Positions 1 to 8,061 are shown, counted from the first letter of the stretch. The stretch is 33,654 nt of DNA from an uncultured Bacilli bacterium (GCA_944367495.1 CALVWP010000054.1:1-33654), one strand, 5' to 3'. Notes: a model not told the origin generated them from the letters alone. Made by a program: numbers and translations.

Positions 1-1
1 T

Positions 2-271
2 TCTATAAATAGTAGTGAAGTAGAGCAAATATTTAAATACATGGTTAATAATGAAATAGATGGATTAGAAAGTTATTATTTACAGTTTACTAGTGAGCAA
101 CAAAATTTTTTAGAACTATTAGCAAAAAAATATTCTAAAATGTCTTCTACTGGTACAGATTTTCATGCTGATTTTGCTTGGGAGTATAAATTATTGGAAC
201 AAACTACCCCTATAGATGAAAAGATGATACAATACTTGAATGATCAACAGAAAATATTAAAAATAAGGTAA
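2..271 (+). CDS. Hypothetical protein, 5' end cut by the window
   Basis: The reading frame is open from base 2 to a TAA stop at 269-271, so this is the C-terminal part of a longer gene whose start lies outside the window. An internal ATG at 41 has no convincing ribosome binding site. The visible part is about 89 residues, polar and probably helical, with no membrane segment, no cysteine pair and no motif I recognise. A 63-base spacer separates it from the methyltransferase gene. No function is assigned. Confidence 0.55.
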   Translation, partial: SINSSEVEQIFKYMVNNEIDGLESYYLQFTSEQQNFLELLAKKYSKMSSTGTDFHADFAWEYKLLEQTTPIDEKMIQYLNDQQKILKIR

Positions 272-334
272 TTTAATTTTTATGTTATGGATTTTATAAT
301 AAAATTTTGATAAAATTATTACAAGGTGATACTT

Positions 335-1369
335 ATGAAAAACTGTTATGTTTCTACTTTTATTAGTGGACTTTCATCTGTTATTCGGCAATTAATAATC
401 AAAGAAATTGCAGACGTAGAGATTATACAAGTTTTTGATGGCTTAATAATTTATAAAACTAAAGATTTGGATAAAGTATGTAAGCTTAAATTTGTGAACA
501 ATACTTTTTTGCTTTTAGGTCTTCAAAAAACAAATTTAGATACTTCATTTAATAATGAAATGAGCAAGTTAGTAAAAAGATTAAATTTAAATTTTTCAGT
601 TATTAAAGAGCATATTAAACCTTTAAAAAAGAAAAAATTTAAAATCATGGCTATAGATAAAAATAAACCTGTTAGTATTGATTACCATATAACAAATAAT
701 TTGGAAAGTATTATTTCTTCAAAACTTAATATTCATATAAACAAAAGAAATCCAGATTTAGAATTTATTTTTTTAAGAAGAACTGAAGGTATTATGTTAT
801 TTATGTTAAAATTAACTTATAATAGGGTAACTGAAAAGAAATTAGCTCAAGGAGAATTACGACCAGAACTTGCTTATTTAATGGTTTCTTTAGCTAATCT
901 TAATGAAAATAAGATTGTTATGGATCCTTTTTGTGGATATGGTTCTATTCCAAAACAAATTGTTAGAAATTTTAAATATAATATGTGTTTTGCTAGTGAT
1001 AATAATGAAGAACTTGTCAAAAAATTAAAAAAAGAGTATAAGAACAACAATAAAAAATTATTTATAAAACAAAGGGATGCTTTAAATCTTTCTTATTTTG
1101 AAGATAAATTTATTGATGTTATAGTTACAGATCCACCATGGAATATATTTGATAAAAAAGAAGAAAATTTTACTAAATTTTATAGTGAAATGTTGACAGA
1201 ATTAAATAGAATTTTAAAAGATGATGGTATTTTAATTGTTTTAATGGGTAATATTTTAGATTTTGCAAAAGCTTTAGATGATGTTAATTTGTTTAAAACA
1301 GATGAAGTTTTCAAAATATTAGTAAATGGAAAAAAGGCAAATATTTATGTGTTACGTAAATATAAATAA
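335..1369 (+). CDS. Class I SAM-dependent methyltransferase, THUMP/Trm11-like (probable RNA methylase)
   Basis: This 344-residue protein has the two motifs of a class I methyltransferase of the THUMP/Trm11/RlmL group. The SAM-binding motif DPFCGYGSIP is at about residues 197-206. The catalytic DPPW motif is at about 266-269, in the N4/N6/N2 amino-methylase order. The first 165 residues are lysine-rich and occupy the place of a THUMP-type RNA-binding region, though I cannot prove that domain. The likely reaction is methylation of a base amino group in tRNA or rRNA. DPPW in place of the commoner DPPY leaves DNA adenine methylase as a weaker alternative. I chose ATG 335 over an in-frame GTG at 326 because an AGGTGAT-type binding site lies at 324-330, just before the ATG. 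A terminator follows the gene. Confidence 0.7.
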   Translation: MKNCYVSTFISGLSSVIRQLIIKEIADVEIIQVFDGLIIYKTKDLDKVCKLKFVNNTFLLLGLQKTNLDTSFNNEMSKLVKRLNLNFSVIKEHIKPLKKKKFKIMAIDKNKPVSIDYHITNNLESIISSKLNIHINKRNPDLEFIFLRRTEGIMLFMLKLTYNRVTEKKLAQGELRPELAYLMVSLANLNENKIVMDPFCGYGSIPKQIVRNFKYNMCFASDNNEELVKKLKKEYKNNNKKLFIKQRDALNLSYFEDKFIDVIVTDPPWNIFDKKEENFTKFYSEMLTELNRILKDDGILIVLMGNILDFAKALDDVNLFKTDEVFKILVNGKKANIYVLRKYK

Positions 1370-1381
1370 AATAATGTTTTT

Positions 1382-1404
1382 AAAGGTGTTTATACATCTT
1401 TTTT
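1382..1404 (+). terminator. Rho-independent terminator after the methyltransferase
   Basis: An 8-bp stem (1382-1389 with 1394-1401, one G-T pair) with a TTAT loop is followed by a run of T to 1404. It lies 13 bases after the methyltransferase stop codon. Confidence 0.7.
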
Positions 1405-1450
1405 GTAACTATATGCCCACTTTTACATATTTTAATGTAGAGGTGAAGAT

Positions 1451-2815
1451 ATGAATAATTTACAGGTTGTAATAGACAGTGGACATGGCGGTAGTGATCC
1501 CGGAGCTGTAAGTAGTTCGGGAGTTAGAGAAAAAGATTTAACATTGATGATTAGTCAATATATGCTTGAGGAATTTCAAAAAAGAGGGGTTCCGGCTACT
1601 TTAATTAGAAGCACTGATGAGACACTATCACCAACTGAAAGAGTGAATAGAGTTTTAGCGGCTTATGGTGATAATCCTAATGTTGTTATTATTTCAAATC
1701 ATATTAATGCGGCTGGTTCAGGAATACAAGGGGCTGAGGGAGCTGAGGTTATATATGCTTTAAGAGATAATAGTAATTTAGCTTCTAATATTTTAACGGC
1801 TTTAGGTAATGCTGGTCAAAAAATGAGAAAGTTTTATCAACGAAGATTACCTAGTGATACTTCTAAGGATTATTATTTTATGCATAGAAATACTGGAAGT
1901 AAGACTCATCCAGTAATTGTAGAATATGGTTTTATTGACAATCCTGAAGATTTAGCTAAAATACAAAATAATTATAAAGAATACGTCGATGCGGTAGTCG
2001 ATGCGGTGATTGCTACTTATGAGGGAGAGACTATTACTCCATTACCTGGTGAGGGCAATTATTATGTGGTTCAAAATGGTGACAGTTTATGGAAAATAGC
2101 TAATAAGTATGGGATTACGGTGGATGAACTTAAAAAATTAAATAATTTAACTAGTAATAATTTAACAGTAGGGCAAATATTGGAGATTCCTAGCGAATCT
2201 AGTAATACAACTGGGACATATATAGTAAAAGCTGGTGATAGCTTGTGGAAAATTGCCAATCAATTTGGTTTAACAGTAGCTGAGCTTAAGAGTTTAAATG
2301 GTTTAACAAGTGATAATTTAAGTGTTGGTCAAGTACTTAAAGTTGGTGATTCTAGTGGGTCTAGCAGTTCTAGTAATACTTATATAGTTAAATCAGGTGA
2401 TAGCTTGTGGAAGATAGCTAATAAGTATGGCATTTCGGTTAGTGAACTTAAAAATTTAAATGGACTTACAAGTGACAATTTAAGTGTTGGTCAGATTCTT
2501 AAAATTCCAAGTAATTCACCTAGTGTTTCTGGAAGTACATATACGGTAAAAGCGGGTGATAGTTTGTGGAATATTGCAAATAAATATGGAATTACAGTAG
2601 CTGAACTTAAGAGTTTAAATGGTTTAACAAGTGACAATTTAAGTATTGGTCAGATTTTAAATGTCCCTAGTAGTGCGAATACATATACAGTAAAATTGGG
2701 TGATAGTTTGTGGAGTATTGCTAACAGATATGGGATTACGGTAGATGAGATTAAAAAATTAAATGGTCTTACGAGTAATACTTTAATGATTGGTCAAATA
2801 CTTAATTTACCATGA
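1451..2815 (+). CDS. N-acetylmuramoyl-L-alanine amidase (Amidase_3) with five LysM domains
   Basis: This 454-residue enzyme is predicted to cleave the bond between N-acetylmuramic acid and L-alanine in peptidoglycan. The N-terminal 190 residues form an Amidase_3 (AmiC/CwlC-type) zinc domain. Likely metal and catalytic residues are His12 in SGHGG, Glu27 in REKDL, His84 in SNHIN and Glu158 in VEYG. Five LysM repeats follow at about 204-247, 256-297, 310-352, 363-406 and 411-454, most with GDSLW and LSVGQ-type signatures, which would bind glycan chains. There is no signal peptide: the protein starts directly at the first amidase strand. It may therefore be released by cell lysis, as known for CwlC in the sporulation mother cell, or need another export route. 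Binding site GAGGTGA lies just before the ATG. The gene ends one base from the convergent deacetylase. Confidence 0.93.
   Translation: MNNLQVVIDSGHGGSDPGAVSSSGVREKDLTLMISQYMLEEFQKRGVPATLIRSTDETLSPTERVNRVLAAYGDNPNVVIISNHINAAGSGIQGAEGAEVIYALRDNSNLASNILTALGNAGQKMRKFYQRRLPSDTSKDYYFMHRNTGSKTHPVIVEYGFIDNPEDLAKIQNNYKEYVDAVVDAVIATYEGETITPLPGEGNYYVVQNGDSLWKIANKYGITVDELKKLNNLTSNNLTVGQILEIPSESSNTTGTYIVKAGDSLWKIANQFGLTVAELKSLNGLTSDNLSVGQVLKVGDSSGSSSSSNTYIVKSGDSLWKIANKYGISVSELKNLNGLTSDNLSVGQILKIPSNSPSVSGSTYTVKAGDSLWNIANKYGITVAELKSLNGLTSDNLSIGQILNVPSSANTYTVKLGDSLWSIANRYGITVDEIKKLNGLTSNTLMIGQILNLP
2060..2812 (+). repeat. Five tandem LysM-coding repeats
   Basis: Five related coding units begin near 2060, 2216, 2378, 2537 and 2681. 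They are 126-132 bases each, with linkers of variable length rich in Ser and Asn. Units 2 to 4 are the most alike, and several share the phrase encoding GDSLWKIAN, which suggests recent internal duplication or homogenisation. Confidence 0.85.
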
Positions 2816-3871
2816 TTATTTAATGTTTTTAACAAGGTCAAATCTATACCCTTGTTTTTTCATGTTATTTATAAATGTATCTAGAGCTAGGTAGTTACCT
2901 TTGTTTTTAGGATGTATTAAATATATTGCTCCATTATGAACTCTTTTTGTAAGTTCGTTTAGAGCTTTTTCTTTAGGTACATTTTCTTTGTAATCTAAAT
3001 AATCAGCACTGTAGAAATAAGTTTTATAGCCTAAATCTTTCATTATTTGTAAGTCTCGATAACTCCATTCGCCTTTAGGATCTCTATATACTTTTTCCAT
3101 ATTTTTTCCAGTTATTTGATAGTAAGTTTGTTCTACTTCTTCAATTTCTTGGATGTATTTTTCAAAGTTTTCTCTGGTAGCTAAAGAAGGCATATTTAAA
3201 TGATGTGATGTGTGATTAGCAATCGTATGACCTTGGTCACTCATATTTTTAATTAAGTCGGTATTTTCTTCAATGAATTTTCGGCAAAGAAAAAATGTAG
3301 CTTTGACGTTATTTTTATTTAAAACGTTAACTATTTCTTTTACGTAAGTTTCTAAGCCTCCTTCGTCAAAAGTTAAATATAATACTTTTTCGTTAGGTCC
3401 CATGAAAAAGGCATTATACTTTTTTAATTCGTTTATATCAGCGCCGCCGGATGGTCTTTGTCCATTTAATTTGTTGTTACTCCACCAACCACGAGAAGTG
3501 TTGTCAATGTTATCATATTCACTTTTATATATAGGTGTTTTACTTTTTATTATTTTAATAAATCGATGTGCTTTAGCGGTTTCACCTTTAGAATTAGTTA
3601 CAGTATATATTAGTTCATATGTCCCTAGTTTATTTGAATTTATTTTTCCTTTGATTTGAACGTTTTGGGTAATATTTCCATCAGTTGGATCTTCAGCTTC
3701 ATAGCCGGGTTCTTGATAATTTTGTCCTTGATATAAAGTAATAATGTTTTTGCCGGTTAAAGTTATTTTAGGAATTTCGATTTTATTTTGCTTAATGAAT
3801 TTAAAATATATAAAAGTACTAATAATTATAAAAATAATAATAGATAAAATTAGCTTTATATTTTTAGTCAT
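2816..3871 (-). CDS. PdaA-like polysaccharide deacetylase with N-terminal DUF5011/Ig-like domain
   Basis: This 351-residue membrane-anchored protein is predicted to be a peptidoglycan de-N-acetylase. One N-terminal membrane segment (about 6-24) is followed by a DUF5011-type Ig-like domain (about 35-108) with the usual YQEPGYEAED start. The NodB-type domain covers about 160-345. Its first motif reads TFDEGG (Asp169-Glu170) where many chitin deacetylases have two Asp, as in the PdaA branch that acts on muramic acid for delta-lactam formation. Metal ligands are His220 and His224 in NHTSHH. The RDPKGEWS motif (about 263-270) and His320 complete the site. The ATG at 3871 has a GAGGTG site upstream. 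PdaA is a cortex enzyme in Bacillus, so a spore link is possible but not shown. Its stop codon abuts that of the convergent amidase. Confidence 0.85.
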   Translation of the reverse strand: MTKNIKLILSIIIFIIISTFIYFKFIKQNKIEIPKITLTGKNIITLYQGQNYQEPGYEAEDPTDGNITQNVQIKGKINSNKLGTYELIYTVTNSKGETAKAHRFIKIIKSKTPIYKSEYDNIDNTSRGWWSNNKLNGQRPSGGADINELKKYNAFFMGPNEKVLYLTFDEGGLETYVKEIVNVLNKNNVKATFFLCRKFIEENTDLIKNMSDQGHTIANHTSHHLNMPSLATRENFEKYIQEIEEVEQTYYQITGKNMEKVYRDPKGEWSYRDLQIMKDLGYKTYFYSADYLDYKENVPKEKALNELTKRVHNGAIYLIHPKNKGNYLALDTFINNMKKQGYRFDLVKNIK

Positions 3872-3916
3872 AATGACACCTCAAATTATTATATTGATTT
3901 TATGTGAATTTTATGA

Positions 3917-3945
3917 TTGTGCTTTTACTTAATCTAATATATAAT
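3917..3945 (+). promoter_or_regulatory. SigA-type promoter of the phosphohexomutase gene
   Basis: TTGTGC at 3917-3922 and a perfect TATAAT at 3940-3945 are separated by exactly 17 bases. The ribosome binding site AGGAGG follows at about 3952. Confidence 0.65.
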
Positions 3946-3964
3946 TAAGATAGGAGGGGCTAAT

Positions 3965-5335
3965 ATGGAAGTTACAAACGATATTAATTTTAAAATTTTT
4001 AGAGAATACGATATTAGAGGTATTTATGGCATTGATATTGATGAGAATGTAAGTTATACAATTGGTAAAGCTTTTGGTAGTTATGTAAGAGAACTTGGTG
4101 AAAGCAAGGTTATATTGGGGCACGATAATAGAGATAGTTATAAAGTTATTTTTCCGGCTCTTACTAAAGGTATTTTAGATAGTGGGGTTAATGTTCTTAA
4201 TTTGGGGTTAGTGACAACTCCGATGCACAATTTTGCGAAAATTTATTATGATGTAAATGCGGGTATTATGGTGACAGCCAGTCATAATTCTAAAGAGTAT
4301 AATGGCTTTAAGATTTCTTTAAATAAAGAAGAATCTTTATATGGAGAAAAATTGCAAGATTTTAGACGTTATTTAGAGTGTTATGATTTTAAAGATGGAG
4401 AAGGTAGTGTTTTTGATGAGGATGTATTTCCGGCTTATTTAGATAATTTAAAACAATCTTTAAATTTTGGTGATAGAAAAGTTAAAGCAGTAGTAGATTG
4501 TGGTAATGGAACTGCCAGTATTTTTATGGCTAATGTTTTAAAAGAATTTAATATTGATTATAAGCTTTTGTATTGTGATAGTGATTCTAGTTTTCCAAAT
4601 CATATTCCCGATCCAGCTGTTAAAAACAATTTACGTGATTTGGGTATGGAAGTACGAAAGTTAGATTATGATTTAGGTTTAGCTGTAGATGGTGATGCTG
4701 ACAGATGTGGACTCGTTTTAGAAAATGGTGAGTTTGTATCAGCTGATATGATTATGATTTTATTTTATAGAGAGTTAGCTGATCGGATGGAAGTTAGAAA
4801 AGGAGTGTTTGATGTAAAATGCTCTAAAAGTTTAATTGATGAAATTGAAAAGTTAGATTTAAAACCTTGTATGAATAGAACAGGAAGTGTATATTGTCGT
4901 AATTATGTGATTGATAATAATTTAGATTTTGGTGGAGAGTATTCTGGTCATTTATTTTTTAGAGATAAATATTTAGGTTTTGATGATGGAATTTATGGAA
5001 TTCTGAGAATTATCGAGTTATTATCACATACTGATAAAAAAATAAGCGAGTTATTTGAGGGGGTTAATCATTATTTTTCAACGGAAGAGTTAAAAATAAA
5101 AGTTACTGATGATAATAAATTTGATATTGTAGCTGGAGTTATTAGATATGCGAAAGCTAAACAATATAATTTTTCTTTAATCGACGGTATTAGGATTACT
5201 TTTGATGATGGATGGGCTTTAGTAAGAGCTAGTAATACTGGACCTGATTTAACAGTTAGATTTGAAGCAGAGACAGAAAAAAGATTAAAAGAGATTCAAG
5301 AAGAGTTTACTAAAGTTATTAATAATTTGAAATAA
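3965..5335 (+). CDS. Phosphomannomutase/phosphoglucomutase (alpha-D-phosphohexomutase)
   Basis: This 456-residue cytoplasmic enzyme interconverts hexose 1-phosphate and 6-phosphate, supplying sugar nucleotides for envelope glycans. All four domain signatures are visible. The phosphoserine loop TASHN is at 104-108 (Ser106). The magnesium loop DGDADR is at 242-247. The sugar-specificity loop GEYSGH is at 324-329. The phosphate-binding RASNT motif lies near the C-terminus. The EYSGH form and the overall length fit the AlgC/ManB-PMM/PGM branch rather than GlmM, which is shorter in its third loop and normally carries GEQSGH. Substrate preference between mannose and glucose cannot be read from the sequence. 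The gene has its own promoter and is monocistronic, followed by tRNA-Thr. Confidence 0.9.
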   Translation: MEVTNDINFKIFREYDIRGIYGIDIDENVSYTIGKAFGSYVRELGESKVILGHDNRDSYKVIFPALTKGILDSGVNVLNLGLVTTPMHNFAKIYYDVNAGIMVTASHNSKEYNGFKISLNKEESLYGEKLQDFRRYLECYDFKDGEGSVFDEDVFPAYLDNLKQSLNFGDRKVKAVVDCGNGTASIFMANVLKEFNIDYKLLYCDSDSSFPNHIPDPAVKNNLRDLGMEVRKLDYDLGLAVDGDADRCGLVLENGEFVSADMIMILFYRELADRMEVRKGVFDVKCSKSLIDEIEKLDLKPCMNRTGSVYCRNYVIDNNLDFGGEYSGHLFFRDKYLGFDDGIYGILRIIELLSHTDKKISELFEGVNHYFSTEELKIKVTDDNKFDIVAGVIRYAKAKQYNFSLIDGIRITFDDGWALVRASNTGPDLTVRFEAETEKRLKEIQEEFTKVINNLK

Positions 5336-5360
5336 TATTTGAATTATATGATATTTATGG

Positions 5361-5389
5361 TTGAAAAACAGGTATAAATATTATATAAT
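5361..5389 (+). promoter_or_regulatory. Promoter of tRNA-Thr
   Basis: TTGAAA at 5361-5366 and TATAAT at 5384-5389 have an exact 17-base spacer. The -10 ends eight bases before the tRNA 5' end, as expected for a stable-RNA promoter. Confidence 0.75.
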
Positions 5390-5397
5390 TTTTATAT

Positions 5398-5471
5398 GCC
5401 GCAATAGTATAAAGGTATTACGAGGCCATGGTAAGGCTTTAATCGGCGTTCAATTCGCCGTTGCGGCACCA
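5398..5471 (+). tRNA. tRNA-Thr (anticodon GGU), CCA encoded
   Basis: A full cloverleaf can be drawn. The acceptor stem pairs GCCGCAA (5398-5404) with TTGCGGC (5461-5467), discriminator A at 5468, and CCA is encoded at 5469-5471. The D stem is short (GTA with TAC), with GG in the loop at 5414-5415. The anticodon stem 5423-5427 pairs with 5435-5439 including one G-T, and the loop ATGGTAA places GGT (5430-5432) as anticodon, reading ACC and ACU threonine codons. The T arm is CGGCG, TTCAATT, CGCCG. The variable loop has only four bases, and the D arm looks like that of many tRNA-Gly genes, but the anticodon is clear. Confidence 0.9.
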
Positions 5472-5483
5472 TTTTGTAGTTAT

Positions 5484-5505
5484 CCCTTGTTTTTTCAAGG
5501 GTTTT
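5484..5505 (+). terminator. Terminator of tRNA-Thr
   Basis: Perfect 6-bp stem CCCTTG (5484-5489) with CAAGGG (5496-5501), T6 loop and a TTTT tail, 12 bases after the encoded CCA. Confidence 0.75.
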
Positions 5506-5524
5506 ATTATATTTTTTATATGTT

Positions 5525-5550
5525 AAAACCGTTGAATAACAACGGTTTTT
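5525..5550. terminator. Bidirectional terminator between tRNA-Thr and the minus-strand genes
   Basis: A perfect 10-bp stem (5525-5534 with 5540-5549) around an AATAA loop has T runs on both strands. It can stop transcription from the tRNA side and from the convergent membrane-protein gene that ends at 5579. Confidence 0.8.
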
Positions 5551-5578
5551 AGTATAAAAGCTATAATCCTTAAAGCAA

Positions 5579-6112
5579 TTAAACTACATAATAAATTTTT
5601 ATAACTACTTTTGTATTTGGTAGATAATATATAATTGCTTTTATATTTTTATTTTGTGCTTTTTTCCCATTTTGCAAGCTTGCTTTATTTAATCTAAAGG
5701 TATATTGTTTTTCTTTGTTTTCTCCATTTATTTCATAAAATGTAGAGTTTTCAAAAACGTCATCTATTTCGAAGCTTATATTGTTAAGGGTTATTTTTTG
5801 AGGATTAAATAAATATTTAATATCTAAAATTGGAGCTTTTAGTAGAAAAAATGTAATTAGACAGATAATGATGATGGCTATAATTTTTAAATATTTAGCT
5901 TTTTTTGTTTTTTGAAAAAATCGAATAATGAGTAAAATTACTATGATAAGGCATATTATTCTTATTAAAGTAAATTTTATAAATCCTATTATGCCTTCTT
6001 CGAGATAACCGTTTGAAAGTAAAAATAATAATAGTGGAATTATAATGAAAAATGCGGTGAGAGATATGCAGAATAAAATAAAATATAATTTAACTTTTTT
6101 ATTATTTTTCAT
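5579..6112 (-). CDS. Hypothetical membrane protein
   Basis: This 177-residue protein has three strong hydrophobic segments in its first half (about 9-31, 47-65 and 74-92). A soluble, presumably extracellular C-terminal domain of about 80 residues follows, with alternating beta-strand-like stretches. I recognise no family. It is the second gene of a two-gene minus-strand unit, 28 bases after the CmpB-family gene, and probably shares its transcript. No function is assigned. Confidence 0.7.
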   Translation of the reverse strand: MKNNKKVKLYFILFCISLTAFFIIIPLLLFLLSNGYLEEGIIGFIKFTLIRIICLIIVILLIIRFFQKTKKAKYLKIIAIIIICLITFFLLKAPILDIKYLFNPQKITLNNISFEIDDVFENSTFYEINGENKEKQYTFRLNKASLQNGKKAQNKNIKAIIYYLPNTKVVIKIYYVV

Positions 6113-6140
6113 AATTAATTATTGTTCCTTTCTATTACTT

Positions 6141-6761
6141 TTAAAAATATAAATATTTTAATCCTAGTTTTTTATAGATGGAAGATGCTCTTGGTAGAGA
6201 AAATAGATTTGTGAATATTAAATTATATAATTCGTCAGCTAAAAAGATAAAACATAATGTGTAGCTAATAATTAAAAATGTTTTTTTATTTAATTTATTT
6301 GCAAGATAAAAACAAAAAGGAACGATAATATACATTAGTATAAGACTCATAATACCAAAAACTAAAACACTTCTTAGACAGACATAGCCATTTATATTAC
6401 CAAAGTTTAAAATTTCTTGATTATAGTCCCAACATTTTACATCATTAAAGTGATCCATATACCAACCACCAATATATTCTAATATTCCTGAGGCGATAAT
6501 GCTGATAAGGAAGATATAAATGGGGTGTTTTCTTTTTTTATAAGTTAAAAGGAATATGGCTACAGCTCCGATAGCATATATGTTAATCCAAGGTAAAAAA
6601 TTACCACCTCTATAGTAAAATTGGGTCATACCACTGTTGAAAAAATAAAATATGAATTCATATAACCAACCAGATATGCCTGAAATGACAATTATTAGAC
6701 AGACAATACCAATTAGTGTTAGTTTATCAAATTTGTAGTCATTATTTAAATAATCTTTCAT
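6141..6761 (-). CDS. CmpB-family membrane protein (putative ABC-transporter type IV, PF06541-like)
   Basis: This 206-residue polytopic membrane protein has about five hydrophobic segments. Hallmarks of the CmpB/PF06541 family are visible: GWLYEFIFYF near residues 26-35, a short loop ending in LPWINIYAIGA, an intramembrane Glu in LEYIGGWYMDHF, and the WDYN plus NINGYVCLRS segment. The family is widespread in Firmicutes and named a putative ABC transporter component, but no ATPase partner is adjacent and the biochemical role is not established. The start ATG at 6761 is preceded by AAGGAG on the minus strand. Confidence 0.8.
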   Translation of the reverse strand: MKDYLNNDYKFDKLTLIGIVCLIIVISGISGWLYEFIFYFFNSGMTQFYYRGGNFLPWINIYAIGAVAIFLLTYKKRKHPIYIFLISIIASGILEYIGGWYMDHFNDVKCWDYNQEILNFGNINGYVCLRSVLVFGIMSLILMYIIVPFCFYLANKLNKKTFLIISYTLCFIFLADELYNLIFTNLFSLPRASSIYKKLGLKYLYF

Positions 6762-6822
6762 ATAGCGAACTCCTTACACATATTGTATCAAAAAAATTTT
6801 ATAAAAGCTATGCTTTAAATTA

Positions 6823-6851
6823 TTGATAAACTATGATATAGTGGTTATAGA
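6823..6851 (+). promoter_or_regulatory. Promoter of the corA-like gene
   Basis: TTGATA at 6823-6828 and TATAGA at 6846-6851 with a 17-base spacer. The distance to the start codon is only about 20 bases, so there is no room for an M-box or other large riboswitch. Confidence 0.55.
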
Positions 6852-6871
6852 AAATATAAGAGGGTGTATGT

Positions 6872-7813
6872 ATGTTAAAAATGTTTAATTATGGCTTTGA
6901 TAAGAAAATAAAAATGATCGATGGTTTTGAAGAGGGTAGCTGGATTGATTTGGTTAATCCAACTAAAGAGGAAATTCAAAAAGTTTCAGAAATTTGTGGT
7001 ATTAGTGCATCGGTTATTTTACAAGTTTTAGTTGAAAAAGAATTACCTAGAATCAAGCAGTTTGATGGAGGTATTTTAACGGTGATTGATATTCCTTATA
7101 TGAAAGATAAAAATATTAAAAATAAGTATGTCACATTTCCGCTTGGAATTATTATTTGTGATAATGGTTTTATTTTAACTGTATCTTTAATAGAATATGA
7201 TTTTTTAAATAAATTTAAATTAAATCAGATTGGTGATGTCGATATTAGTAAAAAAGTGAAATTTTTATTACAGATTATTTTAAGTTCGGCAGGTGTTTAT
7301 TTACAAAACCTCGATTTAATTGAAGAAGATATTCAAAAAGTAGAAAAGAGTACTTATCATTCTACTAACAATAAGCAATTAATTAATTTTTTAAATATTC
7401 AAAAAACTTTAGTTTATTTTATTACTTCTTTAAAAGCGAATGAAGCAGTTTTAGAAAGATTACAAAGAGAAGATGTGATAGCTTTATCTAAAGATGAACG
7501 TGTTTTTTTAGAAGATGTAATTACAGAAAACAAACAGTGCATTGAAACGAGTGTGGTTACCAGAGAAATTTTGTCATCTACGATAGATGCTTATGGGACT
7601 ATAATTTCCAATAATTTAAACGTGATAATGAAGTTTTTAACAGGAATAACGATTGTATTTTCAATTCCAACAATGATAGCATCTTTTTTAGGAATGAATG
7701 TACCGTTAGGAGTTGTTGGAGAAAGTGATTTTTCATTTTTAATTATTTGCATGGTTTCTTTTATTGTATCATTTATATTAGCTTGTTGGTTGAACAAGAA
7801 AAACATGCTTTAA
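6872..7813 (+). CDS. corA: CorA-family divalent cation transporter
   Basis: This 313-residue protein matches the CorA family in length and order. A cytoplasmic alpha/beta domain (about 1-130) is followed by long helices (about 135-250) and two C-terminal membrane segments (about 254-272 and 287-305). The selectivity-filter motif GMN is at 274-276, right after the first membrane helix. The family makes pentameric channels for magnesium and sometimes cobalt or nickel. The conserved MPE that often follows GMN is not present (NVPLG instead), as in the shorter Firmicute branch. The ATG at 6872 is in frame with the domain; a nearby ATG at 6868 is not. Confidence 0.9.
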   Translation: MLKMFNYGFDKKIKMIDGFEEGSWIDLVNPTKEEIQKVSEICGISASVILQVLVEKELPRIKQFDGGILTVIDIPYMKDKNIKNKYVTFPLGIIICDNGFILTVSLIEYDFLNKFKLNQIGDVDISKKVKFLLQIILSSAGVYLQNLDLIEEDIQKVEKSTYHSTNNKQLINFLNIQKTLVYFITSLKANEAVLERLQREDVIALSKDERVFLEDVITENKQCIETSVVTREILSSTIDAYGTIISNNLNVIMKFLTGITIVFSIPTMIASFLGMNVPLGVVGESDFSFLIICMVSFIVSFILACWLNKKNML

Positions 7814-7828
7814 AAATTACATTAAAGA

Positions 7829-7837
7829 TGGTATAAT
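7829..7837 (+). promoter_or_regulatory. Extended -10 promoter before a small ORF
   Basis: TGG followed by TATAAT (7832-7837) makes an extended -10 element just after the corA stop. No clear -35 is seen (TTTAAA at 7809). Transcription would start close to the AAGGAG site of the small ORF. Confidence 0.45.
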
Positions 7838-7858
7838 TTAGCTAAAAGGAGTCTTTTT

Positions 7859-7978
7859 ATGACAAGTGAATATTTTATGAAAAAATTTGTTAATAATTAT
7901 GAATTAAGTGATGGGAAAAAAGTAATTATGATTGTTGATTTTAAAGATATTCAAAATGTTAAAGGAAGAGTAAGATAA
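7859..7978 (+). CDS. Small hypothetical protein, 39 residues
   Basis: A 40-codon frame starts at ATG 7859 with an AAGGAG binding site at 7846-7851 and ideal 7-base spacing. It stops at TAA 7976-7978, inside the base of a terminator hairpin. The peptide starts MTSEYFMKKF, is basic (Lys/Arg-rich) and soluble, and has a VIMIVDFKDI stretch that could form a beta strand. An extended -10 promoter, a good binding site and an immediate terminator make it a complete small transcription unit. I do not recognise the family. A truncated remnant of a larger gene is possible. Confidence 0.5.
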   Translation: MTSEYFMKKFVNNYELSDGKKVIMIVDFKDIQNVKGRVR

Positions 7979-8003
7979 AAATCGGGGATTACCTGATTTT
8001 TTT
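7977..8003 (+). terminator. Terminator after the small ORF
   Basis: A 10-bp stem (7977-7986 with 7992-8001, one G-T pair) with a short loop and a T7 run. It overlaps the stop codon of the 39-residue ORF. Confidence 0.65.
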
Positions 8004-8061
8004 GCTTTTTGAAAAAGGAAATGCGATAATTTTGTCGTATGTTATATATAGAGGTGAAAAA

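Noticed and set aside
2071-2259. Minus-strand ORF inside the amidase gene
   Set aside because: It is the reverse complement of LysM-coding repeats, with no binding site and no recognisable product; the plus-strand gene is certain.
2060-2812. Repeated DNA that could suggest a CRISPR array
   Set aside because: Units are over 100 bases, in frame and encode LysM domains.
6781-6871. Magnesium riboswitch (M-box) before the corA-like gene
   Set aside because: The region between the promoter -10 and the start codon is only about 20 bases, far too short.
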